DNA from: Luteimonas granuli
GTDB taxonomy: Bacteria > Pseudomonadota > Gammaproteobacteria > Xanthomonadales > Xanthomonadaceae
Direction: 5' to 3'
Assembly: GCF_007795095.1 (NCBI RefSeq)
Contig: NZ_CP042218.1
Coordinates: 1,798,001-1,862,000 of the forward strand
Length of the DNA stretch: 64,000 nucleotides
Shown here piece by piece: positions 39,547-51,546 of this stretch. Numbering within the stretch: position 1 is the stretch's first letter; every line of letters starts with the position of its first letter. The notes under the pieces are model-generated. The model saw only the letters and a list, made by a program, of their open reading frames with translations, had not been told where the DNA came from and searched no databases. The translations under genes were made by a program, and so were the position numbers.

Positions 39547-40464
39547 ATGAGGATCGTTTTCGCGGGCACGCCGGAGTTCGCCGTGCCCTCGCTGCGCGCC
39601 GCCTGCGGCAAGGCCGAGGTGGTCGCGGTCTACACACAGCCCGACCGGCCCGCCGGCCGCGGGCGCGGGCTGCAGGCTTCGCCCGTGAAGCGGGAGGCCC
39701 TGGCCCGCGGCATCCCGGTGGTTCAGCCGGAAAGCCTGAAGACGCAGGTCGCCCGCGACGCGCTGCGCGCACTGGAGCCGGATCTCATGGTGGTGGTGGC
39801 CTATGGCCTGCTGCTGCCGCAGAAGATCCTCGACATCCCGGTGCATGGCTGCTGGAACGTGCATGCATCGCTGCTGCCGCGCTGGCGCGGCGCGGCCCCG
39901 ATCCAGCGCGCGATCGAGGCCGGCGACACCGGAACCGGCGTCTGCCTGATGCAGATGGAGAAGGGCCTGGACACCGGCCCGGTGCTGCTGTCCCAGTCGC
40001 TGGCCATCGACGAACACGAAACCGGCGGCCAGCTCCATGACCGGCTTGCGGAACTCGGCGCGCAGGTGCTGTCCGACGGCCTGGGCCTGCTGCGGGCCGG
40101 AATCCGCCCGGTGCCGCGGCCGCAGTCGGCGGAGGGCGTGACCTATGCGCACAAGCTCGAGAAGGCCGAGGCCAGGCTCGACTGGTCGCTGCCGGCCGCG
40201 GTGCTTGCGCGCAAGGTCCGGGCGTTCAACCCGTGGCCGGTCGCCGAAGCGGTGCTGGCCGGCGAGCGCCTGCGCATCCACGCCGCGGTCGCGATCGAGG
40301 CGCCGGCCGGGTCCGCACCGGGCACCCTGCTCGCCGCCGGCCGCGACGGCATCGACGTCGCCTGCGGCGAGGGCGCGCTGCGCATCCGCGTGCTGCAGCG
40401 CGAGGGCGGCAAGGCGATCACCGCCGCCGACTGGCTCAACGCGCGTCGCGACGTCCTGTCATGA
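39547..40464 (+). CDS. fmt: methionyl-tRNA formyltransferase
   Basis: A 305-residue enzyme that formylates initiator Met-tRNA with 10-formyltetrahydrofolate. The start [16 protein letters not shown] is the classical Fmt N-terminus; an earlier in-frame ATG at 39499 would add a poorly conserved 16-residue lead, and GGGAG seven bases before 39547 favours the shorter form. The active-site region [20 protein letters not shown] is intact, as is the C-terminal tRNA-binding domain. It overlaps rsmB by four bases. Confidence 0.97.
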   Translation: MRIVFAGTPEFAVPSLRAACGKAEVVAVYTQPDRPAGRGRGLQASPVKREALARGIPVVQPESLKTQVARDALRALEPDLMVVVAYGLLLPQKILDIPVHGCWNVHASLLPRWRGAAPIQRAIEAGDTGTGVCLMQMEKGLDTGPVLLSQSLAIDEHETGGQLHDRLAELGAQVLSDGLGLLRAGIRPVPRPQSAEGVTYAHKLEKAEARLDWSLPAAVLARKVRAFNPWPVAEAVLAGERLRIHAAVAIEAPAGSAPGTLLAAGRDGIDVACGEGALRIRVLQREGGKAITAADWLNARRDVLS

Positions 40465-41765
40465 GCGGCGCCGCACCGCGAGTGGCCGCAACGCGCGTGC
40501 TCGACGCGGTGCTGCACCATGGCCGCTCGCTGAAGGCCGAGCTCACCCGCGTGCTGCCCACCTTGCCCGACGCGCGCGATCGCGCCCTGGTCGAGGCGAT
40601 CTGCTTCGCCGCGCTGCGCCAGCGCGCGCGGGCCGATGCCGCGCTGACGGCGTGGATGCCGAAGCCGCCGGGTCGTCGCGACGGTGACCTGCGCGCGCTG
40701 CTGCACGCGGGCTTCGCCCAGCTCGATCCGCTCGGGCTGGCGCCGCATGCCGCCGTCGCCGAGACCGTCGATGCCGCTCGCGGCATCGGCCGCGCCCATC
40801 AAGCGAAGCTGGTGAACGCCCTGCTCCGCAGGGCGCAGCGTGAAGGCCTGCCGGAGGCCGGCGCGGATGCCGCCTGGCCGGGCTGGCTGCGCGACCGCGT
40901 CCGCGCCGACTGGCCCGACGATGCCGACGCGATCTTCGCGGCCAGCGCGCGGCCCGCGCCGACCTGGCTGCGCGTGAACCGCCGTCGCGGGACGCGCGAC
41001 GCTTACCTGGCCCGACTACGCGACGCCGGCATCGAGGCAGCGTCCGACGCGGCACTCGCCGATGCCCTGCGGCTGCCCGAATCCATCGCCGTGGCGACGC
41101 TGCCCGGTTTCGCCGACGGCGACGTCTCGGTGCAGGACGGTGCCGCACAGGCCGTGGCCGATGCCCTGGCGCCGCCTCCCGGCGCGCATGTGCTCGACGC
41201 CTGCGCTGCGCCCGGCGGCAAGTCGGCCCATCTGCTCGAACGCGATCCTTCGCTGCGCCTGCTTGCCATCGACGTCGACCCGGGGCGCCTGGCGCGGGTG
41301 CGCGACACCTGGCAGCGGCTGGGGGTGGGCGAGGGCGTCGATCCGTGGGCCTCCGCGCGCGTGGCGGATGCCACCACGCCGGCCGCCTGGTGGGATGGCA
41401 GGCCCTTCGACGCGATCCTCGTCGATGCCCCCTGTTCGGCCACCGGAGTGGTGCGGCGCCAGCCCGACGTGCTGCTGCACCGACGGCCCGGCGACCTCGG
41501 CGCGCTGGTGGCGCTGCAGGCGCGGCTTCTGGACGCGGCCTGGGCCATGCTGCGCCCGGGCGGCGTGCTGCTGTACGCCACCTGTTCGATCCTGTCCGCG
41601 GAGAACGCCGGCCAGGTGGAGGCGTTCCTCGCACGGCACCACGATGCCGCGACGGATCCGCTGGACGCGCGCTTCGGCCGCCCCAGCGGCGGCGGTCGCC
41701 AGCGCCTCCCCGGGGAGGGCGGAATGGACGGCTTCTACTACGCGCGCATCGTCAGGGCGTCCTGA
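40461..41765 (+). CDS. rsmB: 16S rRNA (cytosine-967-C5) methyltransferase RsmB
   Basis: A 434-residue m5C methyltransferase. An N-terminal NusB-like domain (about residues 1-140) precedes the Rossmann methyltransferase. The SAM-binding motif is [16 protein letters not shown] and the two key cysteines lie in [16 protein letters not shown] and [13 protein letters not shown]. It methylates C967 of 16S rRNA. The def-fmt-rsmB order is standard, and the ATG overlaps the fmt stop. Confidence 0.95.
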   Translation: MSGAAPRVAATRVLDAVLHHGRSLKAELTRVLPTLPDARDRALVEAICFAALRQRARADAALTAWMPKPPGRRDGDLRALLHAGFAQLDPLGLAPHAAVAETVDAARGIGRAHQAKLVNALLRRAQREGLPEAGADAAWPGWLRDRVRADWPDDADAIFAASARPAPTWLRVNRRRGTRDAYLARLRDAGIEAASDAALADALRLPESIAVATLPGFADGDVSVQDGAAQAVADALAPPPGAHVLDACAAPGGKSAHLLERDPSLRLLAIDVDPGRLARVRDTWQRLGVGEGVDPWASARVADATTPAAWWDGRPFDAILVDAPCSATGVVRRQPDVLLHRRPGDLGALVALQARLLDAAWAMLRPGGVLLYATCSILSAENAGQVEAFLARHHDAATDPLDARFGRPSGGGRQRLPGEGGMDGFYYARIVRAS

Positions 41766-41853
41766 TTGCGCGAAGCTCCCGGAGCGCGCGGCGCGTGCGC
41801 CCCCGCCGTGTGCGCTAGACTCGCGTCGGCCACACTCCCAGCCAAGCCGACCC

Positions 41854-42858
41854 ATGGCGATGCCCGAAACGCCTCCCTGGTTGAGCGTTCTCGTTCCGGT
41901 CTACAAGGTCGAACCCTATGTCCGCGAATGCCTGGAATCGGTGCTCGAACAGGCCGATGAGGGTGTGGAAATCGTCGTGCTGGACGACGCATCTCCGGAC
42001 GGCTCCATGCGCGTGGTGCAGGCGCTGCGCCAGGAGTGGCCCGACCGGATCCGTGTCGCGGCACACGGGCACAACCGCGGCCTGTCGGCGGCGCGCAATT
42101 CACTGTTGGCCCTGGCGAATGGACGTTACGCCTGGTTCCTGGATTCCGACGACATGCTGCTTCCCGGCGCGATTCCCGGTCTGCGGGCCATCGTCGAGCG
42201 CGAGGCGCCTGACCTCGTGATCTGCGACTTCCGTCTGCTTCGTGAATCTCCCGGCCTGCTGCACCGGCTGCGCGGGGAACTGCACCGGCGCGCATACGCC
42301 GGAAGGCCCGGGGAGGGTTCCGGGGATCGGGACCTCCTGCTGACCGGCCTGCTTGATGGCCGGCAGCTGCACGCATGGTCGAAGATCGCGACGCTGGACG
42401 CATGGCGCGGTGCCCGCTTCCCGGAAGGACGCTATTTCGAGGACATGGCTGTGATCGGACGACTCTGCGCGCCGGTGCGCCGCTGGCGGCACGTTGCACA
42501 GCCCTGGGTCGGATACCGCCAGCGCGGCGACAGCATCATGGCGTGCATGACCCCGGACAAGTCGCGCGACCTTCTGCAATCGCTGCGCGAACTCCACGAC
42601 GGCGTGCTGGCCATGCCCGGCGGCGTGTCCGCGCGGACGCGCCAGGCGCTGCACTACTTCTGCGTGCGCACCTTCGCCTCGCTCGCGCGCAAGGTGCCGC
42701 GCGACGACAGCCTGCTCGCGCACGAGTGCAGGCAGGCGATCGCGATGATCCTTCCCCAGGGACTTCCGGTGGTGCTGTCGGCCTACCGTGCGCGCGGCTG
42801 GTGGCTGCGCGCATGGCGTGCGCAACGCAGCCTGGCGCGCAGGGGATGGCTGGTGTGA
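41854..42858 (+). CDS. family 2 glycosyltransferase
   Basis: A 334-residue GT-A fold enzyme. The nucleotide-sugar site is seen in LSVLVPVYKVEPYVRECLES, LDDASPDGS and the DxD-like FLDSDDMLLPG. The C-terminal half (GYRQRGDSIMACMTPDKSRD) is typical of GT2 enzymes that build lipopolysaccharide or exopolysaccharide. It overlaps a family 4 glycosyltransferase, so the two may act on the same surface glycan. Donor and acceptor cannot be predicted. Confidence 0.9.
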   Translation: MAMPETPPWLSVLVPVYKVEPYVRECLESVLEQADEGVEIVVLDDASPDGSMRVVQALRQEWPDRIRVAAHGHNRGLSAARNSLLALANGRYAWFLDSDDMLLPGAIPGLRAIVEREAPDLVICDFRLLRESPGLLHRLRGELHRRAYAGRPGEGSGDRDLLLTGLLDGRQLHAWSKIATLDAWRGARFPEGRYFEDMAVIGRLCAPVRRWRHVAQPWVGYRQRGDSIMACMTPDKSRDLLQSLRELHDGVLAMPGGVSARTRQALHYFCVRTFASLARKVPRDDSLLAHECRQAIAMILPQGLPVVLSAYRARGWWLRAWRAQRSLARRGWLV

Positions 42859-43988
42859 GCGCGGTCCCGGTGCGGCGCCCGGTGCGCGTGCTGCACTTCG
42901 TCACGGGCGGATTCTCCGGCGGCGCCACCCAGGTCGCGATCCAGCTCGTCAATGCCGCGCGTGCAGGCGGACGGATCGAGCCGCTGCTGGTGCTGCGCCG
43001 CAAGCGGCACACCGACCCGGCGCGCGTCGAGGAACTGCGCGCCGCCGGGACACCGCTGCGGCTGGTGCCCGGTTGGTCGCACCTGGCCACGATCCAGGCG
43101 CTGGTGCGGGTCTGCAGGGAGTTCCGGCCCGACGTCCTGGTAGCCCACGGCTTCAGCGAACATCTGTGGGGCCGGTATGCCGGACTGCTGGCGCGCGTGC
43201 CGCACCTGGTGCACGTCGAGCACAACACCCGCGAGCGCTACACGCGCTGGCGGCTGGCACAGGCCCGCTGGCTGGCGGAACGCACCTCGCGCATCGTGGG
43301 CTGCTCCGAAGGCGTGCGCCAGGTGCTGCTGGACATGGGGATGCCCGCGGAGCGCACCGTGGCGATCCCCAACGGGATCCGCCTGGACCCGTTCGTGGCG
43401 GCCGACGCGCATCCGCTGGCGGAGCGCACCCCGGGGATCGTGATGGTGGCGCGTTATTCCCGGCAGAAGGACCACGAAAGCCTGCTGCGCGCGCTGGCGC
43501 TGCTGCGCGCGCGCGGGCTGCAGCCGCCCCTGTTGCTCGCCGGCGGTGGCAAGGCCATGCACCGCGCGCCGCTGGAGGCCCTGTCCACGGAACTCGGGTT
43601 GGCCGGCCAGGTGCACTTCCTCGGGGTGGTGCGCAACGTTCCCGAACTGCTCATGACCCATCGCATCGCGGTGCTCAGCACGCATTACGAAGGCATGCCG
43701 CTCGCGCTGATCGAAGGCATGGCGGCGGGATGCGCCGTCGTGGGCAGCGCCGTGCCCGGCGTGCGCGAGGTGCTGGTCGATGGCGTGGACGGGTTGCTGG
43801 TGCCGGAGTCAGATCCCGCGGCGCTGGCCGACGCGCTCGAGCGGCTCCTGCGCGACGACGCGCTGGCCATCCGCCTGGGCCAGGCCGCGCGCGCGGCTGC
43901 CCTGCGCGAGTACGGCCGCGATCGGATGAACGCGCGCTACGAAGCGCTGTTTGTCGAACTGGCCGCGCATCGCCCGCCTGCGGACTGA
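42855..43988 (+). CDS. family 4 glycosyltransferase
   Basis: A 377-residue GT-B fold enzyme. The N-terminal acceptor domain begins VRVLHFVTGGFSGGATQVA. The C-terminal donor domain has IPNGIRLDPF, a VARYSRQKDHESLL segment and the GT4 motif HYEGMPLALIEGMAAGCAVV. GTG at 42855 is preferred because AGGGG lies nine bases upstream and it overlaps the previous stop as GTGA; an ATG at 42846 sits directly on that AGGGG. Probably a surface-polysaccharide enzyme working with its neighbour. Confidence 0.9.
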   Translation: MSAVPVRRPVRVLHFVTGGFSGGATQVAIQLVNAARAGGRIEPLLVLRRKRHTDPARVEELRAAGTPLRLVPGWSHLATIQALVRVCREFRPDVLVAHGFSEHLWGRYAGLLARVPHLVHVEHNTRERYTRWRLAQARWLAERTSRIVGCSEGVRQVLLDMGMPAERTVAIPNGIRLDPFVAADAHPLAERTPGIVMVARYSRQKDHESLLRALALLRARGLQPPLLLAGGGKAMHRAPLEALSTELGLAGQVHFLGVVRNVPELLMTHRIAVLSTHYEGMPLALIEGMAAGCAVVGSAVPGVREVLVDGVDGLLVPESDPAALADALERLLRDDALAIRLGQAARAAALREYGRDRMNARYEALFVELAAHRPPAD

Positions 43989-43995
43989 GGTCGCT

Positions 43996-45576
43996 TCACC
44001 AGCGCAGCGGCATCGATCCGAGTTCGGTGGCCAAGCGATGGTGCAGCGCCCGCGCCTCCGCTTCCGGCATGAAGCGCACACGCAGGCTCGGCGCGGTCGG
44101 CCGGGCGCCGGCGGTGTCCAGCCACAGCGTGGCCATTCCGAACGCGCGGTCCAGCGGCGTCCGCTCCAGTCGCAGCGCCTGGATCTTGTCGATCCCGGCG
44201 AAGCGCCAGTGGCGCGACCACCATCCGGAACGCACGGCCAGCAGGCGGTCGTCCAGCGCATAGCCGGCGCGACGGGCGTGCTGGCGCGCGGCATGCACCG
44301 CCCACGGCGCCCAGGCCAGGGCGAGCAGGCCCACCGGGCCGAAGCGCCAGCAGGCCGCGACCGCGGCGACGACGGCCAGGCCGATGCCGGGGAGGGCGAG
44401 GCGCTGCCAGGCGCGCGGATGCAGCCGGCGCCAGCCCACCGGGGGCCAGGTCGCACCCGGCAGCAGTTCGCGGACGAGCCGGTCGCAGTCGTCGGCGGTG
44501 GCGATCGGGGCGACTTCGCGCAGGCCCCGCTGCTCGCCGCCCTGACCGACGCCCGCGGCGGTGTCCACGTGCAGCGAGCGGCGCCGCAGCAGGCGGTGCA
44601 GCAGTCCCTCGCGCAGGGTCCAGGCCTGGATGCGCCGGCGCGGAACGCTGGTGCGCAGGCGCGTGAGCAGGCCGCGCTCCACCGTCAGCCGCCGGCCCTG
44701 CAGCAGCAGTCGGAAGCCGTGGTACTGGACCAGCGCCAGCAGCACCGACAGCAGCCGCAGTGCGACCAGGGCCAGCGCCACCAGCATCGCCAGCGCCGCC
44801 ACCCGCGCATGCAGCCCGGGCATCACGGAGTCGGCATAGCCCATGGCCTGCCGGGCGGCTTCCTCGACGGCATTGGCCATGAGGCGGTCCGGCACCGCCT
44901 GCCAGGCCAGGGCGAACGCGCCGGCCACCACCACCATGCCGCGGTTGCTGGCCAGTCCCAGGCGCACCAGTTCGCCGAAGGGCAGGGCCAGCAGCAGCCG
45001 TCCCTCGGGTTCCGCGAGCGCATCGCCGGTGCCCGCCACATCGTCGCCATCCGCGGCACGCGCCGCCTCCGCGCCGCCTCGGATCCGGATCAGCCGTTCC
45101 AGCGCCAGCGCCTCGTCCATGCGCAGCACGCGCATCTCGGCCTCGGGCCGGGTGCCGCCCGCGGACTCCAGGCGCACCTCGGCGACGCCGAAGACGCGGT
45201 GCAGCAGGGTCTGGTGCAGGGCCACGTTGTGGATGCGCGCGAACGGCACCTGCCTCACCTCGCGCTGGAGGATTCCCTGGCGCACGACCAGCCGGTCCTC
45301 GTCGACCCGGTAGCGGTACGTGAAGTACTGCCACACCGAAGCCGCGGCCAGGGCCGCCACGCCGGCCAGCGGCCACAGCGCATGGCTGTCGCCGCGGCCC
45401 AGGAACACCAGCACCAGCAGCGGCACGATGAACTGGCGCAACTGCTGCAGCAGCACGAACAGCCACGACCAGGGATGCAGCCGGCGCTCGTGCCCGTCGG
45501 GCAGCGTCGAGGCGGCGTCGGCCGCGGCCGCACCGCCGGACTCCACGGCTGGCGGCTCAGGCGTCGGCGTCGTCAT
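43996..45576 (-). CDS. bacterial PH (bPH2) domain membrane protein, long form
   Basis: A 526-residue membrane protein of the YdbT type. Two pairs of transmembrane helices near the N-terminus and in the middle are each followed by a bPH2 domain: RYRVDEDRLVVRQGILQREV with FARIHNVALHQTLLHRVFGV, and later LTVERGLLTRLRTSVPRRRI. A third copy is near the C-terminus (YALDDRLLAVRSGWWSRHWR). Its start overlaps the end of the short partner gene by 20 bases. The family is linked to membrane homeostasis; its exact role is unknown. Confidence 0.87.
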   Translation of the reverse strand: MTTPTPEPPAVESGGAAAADAASTLPDGHERRLHPWSWLFVLLQQLRQFIVPLLVLVFLGRGDSHALWPLAGVAALAAASVWQYFTYRYRVDEDRLVVRQGILQREVRQVPFARIHNVALHQTLLHRVFGVAEVRLESAGGTRPEAEMRVLRMDEALALERLIRIRGGAEAARAADGDDVAGTGDALAEPEGRLLLALPFGELVRLGLASNRGMVVVAGAFALAWQAVPDRLMANAVEEAARQAMGYADSVMPGLHARVAALAMLVALALVALRLLSVLLALVQYHGFRLLLQGRRLTVERGLLTRLRTSVPRRRIQAWTLREGLLHRLLRRRSLHVDTAAGVGQGGEQRGLREVAPIATADDCDRLVRELLPGATWPPVGWRRLHPRAWQRLALPGIGLAVVAAVAACWRFGPVGLLALAWAPWAVHAARQHARRAGYALDDRLLAVRSGWWSRHWRFAGIDKIQALRLERTPLDRAFGMATLWLDTAGARPTAPSLRVRFMPEAEARALHHRLATELGSMPLRW

Positions 45577-46090
45577 CGTCGTCGATCTGGCGGGCGAGCG
45601 TGTCGCGCAGCCGGGCGGCATCCCCGGCGTCGAGCCCGGCCACGGCCACGGCGCTGTCCCTGGTGCCTGCGGTGTGCACCACCAGGGTCGCGAGCCCGAA
45701 GCGCCGCTCCAGCGGGCCGTGCTTCAGGTCGACGTGCTGCACCCGGGTCCGCGGCACCCTGGTGTCGCGCTGCCAGAGGCGCCCGCGGCGATAGCCCAGC
45801 CCGGTCGCGTCGAGCCGCCAGTGCGTGTAGCGGTAGCGGCGCAGCCCCAGCCACAGCCCCCAGCAGGGCAGCAGCACCAGGCTGGCGATCGCGACCGGAA
45901 GCGTGGGCAGGGCGTCCGGCAGCAGCCGGGTGACCGGTATGAGACTGGCGATGGCGAGCGCCGCCCAGGTGAAACCATGGGAGAGCAGGAACAGAGTCCG
46001 CGCGCGCGCGGGCAGCGGCTGCCAGTCCTCGGTGGGCGGCGCTGCGTCGTCGTGGTCGCCGGCCGCAGCCGGCAGTCCGGATCCACTCAT
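45557..46090 (-). CDS. bacterial PH (bPH2) domain membrane protein, short form
   Basis: A 177-residue YdbS-type protein with two transmembrane helices (about 38-85) and one bPH2 domain: THWRLDATGLGYRRGRLWQR then TRVQHVDLKHGPLERRFGLA. YdbS and YdbT usually occur as an operon, as here. It overlaps the upstream acyltransferase as ATGA and the downstream long form by 20 bases, so all three genes are translationally coupled. Confidence 0.88.
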   Translation of the reverse strand: MSGSGLPAAAGDHDDAAPPTEDWQPLPARARTLFLLSHGFTWAALAIASLIPVTRLLPDALPTLPVAIASLVLLPCWGLWLGLRRYRYTHWRLDATGLGYRRGRLWQRDTRVPRTRVQHVDLKHGPLERRFGLATLVVHTAGTRDSAVAVAGLDAGDAARLRDTLARQIDDDDDADA

Positions 46091-47013
46091 CGCCGGCGCT
46101 CCAGATCCTGGTAGGGGTTGGGTTCGCCGCTGTCCGGCGGCCGCGCCTTGAAGCGCTTGTAGGTCCACTGGTACTGCGCCGGCGCGCGCCGCGCCATGGC
46201 TTCGACGCCGGCGTTGAGTGCGGCCACCGAGACTGCGGGATCGGGGTCGATGATCGCGCCTGGCGCCGGTTCGATGCGCAGGGCGTAGGCCAGGTCGCGG
46301 CCTTCGAGACGCTCGCAGCTGGCGAACAGCACCGTCGCACCGCTGCGTTCCGCGAGCCGGGGAAGAAGGGTCATCGTCAGCGCCTGGATACCGAAGAAGG
46401 GGGCGAAGGCGCCGTCCCCGGCCTTGGGCTGCTGGTCGGGCAGGATCCCGACCACGCCGCCGTCCTTGAGTGTCCTGTACAGCTGGCGGATGCCCGGACC
46501 TTCGGCGCGGACCTGGGTGATGCGGCCGGCATCGTCGGCGGCCCGCACCCGGCGCAGGAAGGCTTCGCCGATCCTCGATTCCGGCGGCTTGTAGAGGATC
46601 GCCAGCGGCGTGCGCGCGGCCAGCCACTGGTTGAGCAGCTCCCAGTTGCCATGGTGGGGCGCGGCGACGATCAGTCCGCGGCCTGCGGCGAGCGCGGCAT
46701 CGAACAGCTCCACGCCGTGGAATTCACGGATCAGGGCCAGGTTCTCCGCGTGCGTCCGCGTCCACAGCCGAAGGGTCTCGACCGCCTGGCGGCCGGTGGT
46801 ACGCATCACCTCGCGATGCAGGATCCGGCGCTCGTCGGCGGCAAGGCCGGGCAGCGCCAGCTCCAGGTTGCGCAGTGCGACCACGCTTTCGCGGCTGCGC
46901 AGCGCCCGGCTGGCGTCGCCGAGCGCGGTCCCCAGCGCGCGCTGGACCGGCCAAGGCAGGCGGCCCACGGCGGTGGCGGCGGCGTGCAGCAGGCTTGCGG
47001 CGATCGCGGTCAT
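46087..47013 (-). CDS. LpxL/HtrB-like lysophospholipid or lipid A acyltransferase
   Basis: A 308-residue LPLAT-family acyltransferase. The catalytic HX4E motif is VAAPHHGNWELLNQW, and GILPDQQPKAGDGAFAPFFG is the conserved binding segment. LpxL-type enzymes add secondary acyl chains to lipid A at the inner membrane. A distinction between LpxL, LpxM and ornithine-lipid acyltransferases cannot be made from sequence alone. It is the first gene of an operon with two bPH2 proteins and is divergent from dtd. Confidence 0.88.
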   Translation of the reverse strand: MTAIAASLLHAAATAVGRLPWPVQRALGTALGDASRALRSRESVVALRNLELALPGLAADERRILHREVMRTTGRQAVETLRLWTRTHAENLALIREFHGVELFDAALAAGRGLIVAAPHHGNWELLNQWLAARTPLAILYKPPESRIGEAFLRRVRAADDAGRITQVRAEGPGIRQLYRTLKDGGVVGILPDQQPKAGDGAFAPFFGIQALTMTLLPRLAERSGATVLFASCERLEGRDLAYALRIEPAPGAIIDPDPAVSVAALNAGVEAMARRAPAQYQWTYKRFKARPPDSGEPNPYQDLERRR

Positions 47014-47054
47014 CGCGAGAGTCTAGCCGGCGGATCCGACGCACGAGGCCTTCG

Positions 47055-47495
47055 ATGCTCCTGCTGCTGCAGCGCGTGACCCGGGCCCGCGTGGAGGTGG
47101 CCGGCGAAACCGTCGGCGCCATCGGGCCCGGGCTGCTGGTCCTGGCCGGGATCGAGCCCGGGGACGGCGACGCGGAAATCGCGAAGATGGCGCCGCGGCT
47201 GCTCGCCTACCGCGTGTTCGCCGACGAGGCGGGGCGCATGAACCGTTCGCTGGCGGACACCGGGGGCGGTCTGTTGCTGGTGAGCCAGTTCACCCTGGCC
47301 GCCGACACGCGCTCGGGGCTGCGGCCGGGCTTCAGCACCGCCGCCCCGCCGGCCGAGGCTGAACGCACGTTCAGCGCCCTGGTCGAGGAATGCCGGCGAC
47401 TCCACGCGCCGGGGGTGGAAACTGGCCGCTTCGGGTCCCATATGACGATAGACCTGGTCAACGACGGCCCGGTCACCTTCCTGCTGCGGTCCTGA
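47055..47495 (+). CDS. dtd: D-aminoacyl-tRNA deacylase
   Basis: A 146-residue DTD that hydrolyses D-amino acids mischarged on tRNA and prevents their entry into protein. The family motifs SQFTLAADTRSGLRPGF and the C-terminal NDGPVTFLL (Gly-cis-Pro loop) are present. ATG 47055 begins MLLLLQRVTRARVEV, the normal start. rpoD follows 54 bases later with its own promoter-like -10. Confidence 0.96.
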   Translation: MLLLLQRVTRARVEVAGETVGAIGPGLLVLAGIEPGDGDAEIAKMAPRLLAYRVFADEAGRMNRSLADTGGGLLLVSQFTLAADTRSGLRPGFSTAAPPAEAERTFSALVEECRRLHAPGVETGRFGSHMTIDLVNDGPVTFLLRS

Positions 47496-47511
47496 GCCGA
47501 CGCGCGGGTGG

Positions 47512-47517
47512 TATAAT
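47512..47517 (+). promoter_or_regulatory. candidate sigma-70 -10 element for rpoD
   Basis: A perfect TATAAT lies 32 bases before the rpoD start, in an otherwise GC-rich gap. The -35 region at the right distance is weak, so the promoter may need an activator or the message may also run in from dtd. Confidence 0.55.
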
Positions 47518-47549
47518 TACTGGTTCACTTTTTCCATGGTGCGCGCCAC

Positions 47550-49433
<1,884 letters not shown>

Positions 49434-49454
49434 TCCGCCGCGGTCGCGTGGACG

Positions 49455-49489
49455 AAGGAAAGGCGCACCCGGGTGCGCCTTTCCTTTTT
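49455..49489 (+). terminator. Rho-independent terminator after rpoD
   Basis: A near-perfect palindrome, AAGGAAAGGCGCACC and its partner GGTGCGCCTTTCCTT, ends in a T-rich run (49485-49489). It begins about 20 bases after the rpoD stop and separates it from the beta-CASP nuclease gene. Confidence 0.9.
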
Positions 49490-49536
49490 CCGCCGCCAGC
49501 TCGACACCGCGCCGCCGCGCGCGCTAGCGTTCGGCG

Positions 49537-50925
49537 ATGGATATCACCTTCCTGGGCGCTGCGGGCGGCGTCACCGGCTCCTGCCACCTGGTCCGCGTCG
49601 GCGACCGTCGACTCCTCCTGGACTGCGGCATGTTCCAGGGGGGCCGGGAAGAAGAGGCGCACAACCGTGACCCCTTCCCCTTCGACGCGGCCGCGCTCGA
49701 CGCCGTCGTCCTGAGCCATGCCCACCTCGACCACAGCGGGCGCCTGCCCCTGCTGGCGCGGCGCGGTTTCCGCGGGCCGGTGCATGCCACCCCGGCCACC
49801 ATCGATCTCGCGCGCGTTCTGCTCCGCGACGCCGCGCACCTGCAGGAAAGCGACGCGGAGCGCGAGAACCGCCGGCGGCTGCGCCAGGGCAAGGGCCTGG
49901 TCAAACCGCTGTTCACCGCGGACGACGTCGAGGCCGCGCTGCGCCTGTTCCGGCCGCTCGACTTCGATGTCCCCGCCGACATCCTGCCCGGCGTCCGCGC
50001 CACCCTGGTTCCCGCCGGCCATATCCTCGGGGCCGCCAGCATCGTGCTCGACCTGGAGGAGGACGGCCGCCGGCGCCGCGTCGCCTTCAGCGGCGACATC
50101 GGCCAGGACGACAGCTGCATGCTGCCGCCGCCGCGCCCGCCCGACCGCGCCGACCTGGTGCTGCTCGAGAGCACCTACGGCGATCGCAACCACCGGGCCC
50201 GCGCCGCGACCCACGAGGAGATCGCCGGGGTACTGGAAAGCGCCTGGGAGGCCGGGGGCAACCTCTTCATCCCCGCGTTCTCGATCGGCCGGACCCAGGA
50301 ACTGCTGACCCTGTTCGCACAGCACTACGACGAGTGGCGGCTCGACCGCTGGCTGCTGTTCGTGGACAGCCCGATGGCGATCCAGGCCAATACGGTGCAT
50401 CTGCGCCACGACCACCTGGTCCGCGAGGAGGCCCGGCCGCTGTTCGCCGGCCGGGGCCTGCGCGAACGGCTGCCCAACCTGCGCGAGACCGCGTCCACCG
50501 AAGAATCCATGCGGATCAACAGCGTGCGCCGCGGCGCCCTGGTCATCGCCGGCAGCGGCATGTGTACCGGGGGGCGCATCCTCCACCACTTCCGCCACAA
50601 CCTCTGGCGGCGCGAGTGCCGGGTCATGATCGTCGGCTACCAGGGCGAGGGCACGCTCGGCCGCCGGCTGGTGGATGGCGCGGAGCGGGTCACCATCCAC
50701 GGCGAGGAGATCCGCGTGGCCGCCGGCATCCACACCATCGGCGGCCTCTCCGCGCATGCCGGACAGGACGAACTGGCGGCGTGGTACGGCGCCATCGAAG
50801 GCCGTCCGGCGGTGGCGCTGGTCCACGGCGAGGCGCGGGGGCGCGAAGGACTGGCGCGGCGCCTGTCCGCCGCCTGGGGCGTCCAGCCGACGCTGCCGCG
50901 GGCCGGCGAACTGATCGCACTCTGA
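49537..50925 (+). CDS. metallo-beta-lactamase fold beta-CASP nuclease
   Basis: A 462-residue MBL-fold enzyme of the beta-CASP (CPSF/RNase J-like) group. Metal ligands are in [24 protein letters not shown] and FSGDIGQDD. Further motifs [19 protein letters not shown] and [11 protein letters not shown] are typical of RNA-processing members. An RNA-cleaving or exonucleolytic activity is likely; the substrate is unknown. It follows the rpoD terminator and appears to be a single-gene unit. Confidence 0.9.
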   Translation: MDITFLGAAGGVTGSCHLVRVGDRRLLLDCGMFQGGREEEAHNRDPFPFDAAALDAVVLSHAHLDHSGRLPLLARRGFRGPVHATPATIDLARVLLRDAAHLQESDAERENRRRLRQGKGLVKPLFTADDVEAALRLFRPLDFDVPADILPGVRATLVPAGHILGAASIVLDLEEDGRRRRVAFSGDIGQDDSCMLPPPRPPDRADLVLLESTYGDRNHRARAATHEEIAGVLESAWEAGGNLFIPAFSIGRTQELLTLFAQHYDEWRLDRWLLFVDSPMAIQANTVHLRHDHLVREEARPLFAGRGLRERLPNLRETASTEESMRINSVRRGALVIAGSGMCTGGRILHHFRHNLWRRECRVMIVGYQGEGTLGRRLVDGAERVTIHGEEIRVAAGIHTIGGLSAHAGQDELAAWYGAIEGRPAVALVHGEARGREGLARRLSAAWGVQPTLPRAGELIAL

Positions 50926-51023
50926 ATGACGATCGGCGCGGGGCGCCGCTTTTCGCGCCGCGCGCACAGGCGGGCGGGGCATGGTGCGGCCACGGCGCAT
51001 CGAGCGCCCCCACAGGAGACATC

Positions 51024-51401
51024 ATGAATACCGCAAAGACCCTCATCGCCCTTGGCTTCGCCACCGCGCTGGCCGCGTGCACCAATGCCGACCAGGCCAA
51101 CCAGTCCGCCCAGGACGCCGCGGAGTCGGCCACGGAGGCCCGCGAGGCCGCCCAGAACGCGCAGGCCACCGGAGACATGGCGGCCGCCGACTCGGCCCGC
51201 GCGGCGGCCGACGCCGCCGACGCCGCGGCCGATGCCTCCGCCTACATCGCGGGGCAGGTGGACGGCAGCGACGACATGACCCGCCGCGAGGATCTTTCCG
51301 ACGCCGCGGAAAAGGCGGCCGATTCCGCCGAGCAGGCCCAGGACGCCGCCGAGGAGGCCAGCGCTGCCGCGGATGCCAAGAACAACACCGACGGCATGTG
51401 A
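51024..51401 (+). CDS. small lipoprotein with alanine-rich helical body
   Basis: A 125-residue lipoprotein: signal MNTAKTLIALGFATALAAC with the lipobox LAAC, so the mature chain starts at Cys19. The mature part is almost entirely Ala, Asp, Glu and Gln (AREAAQNAQATGDMAAADSA) and should be a long helix or coiled coil, reminiscent of Lpp-like or alanine-zipper lipoproteins. AGGAG seven bases before the ATG supports the start. Specific function is unknown. Confidence 0.8.
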   Translation: MNTAKTLIALGFATALAACTNADQANQSAQDAAESATEAREAAQNAQATGDMAAADSARAAADAADAAADASAYIAGQVDGSDDMTRREDLSDAAEKAADSAEQAQDAAEEASAAADAKNNTDGM

Positions 51402-51546
51402 GCCGTTCCCTCCCGATCCCGTGGCGGCGACCGCCATGGGACCGGGTCGCGTGGCCGTGGCCGGCAACTCGTCGTCTGGCCACGGTCGCGCGATTCTTTC
51501 GCCGGCCGGCGGAATCCGTGCGTGCGCTTTGCTAGCATCCGCGCAC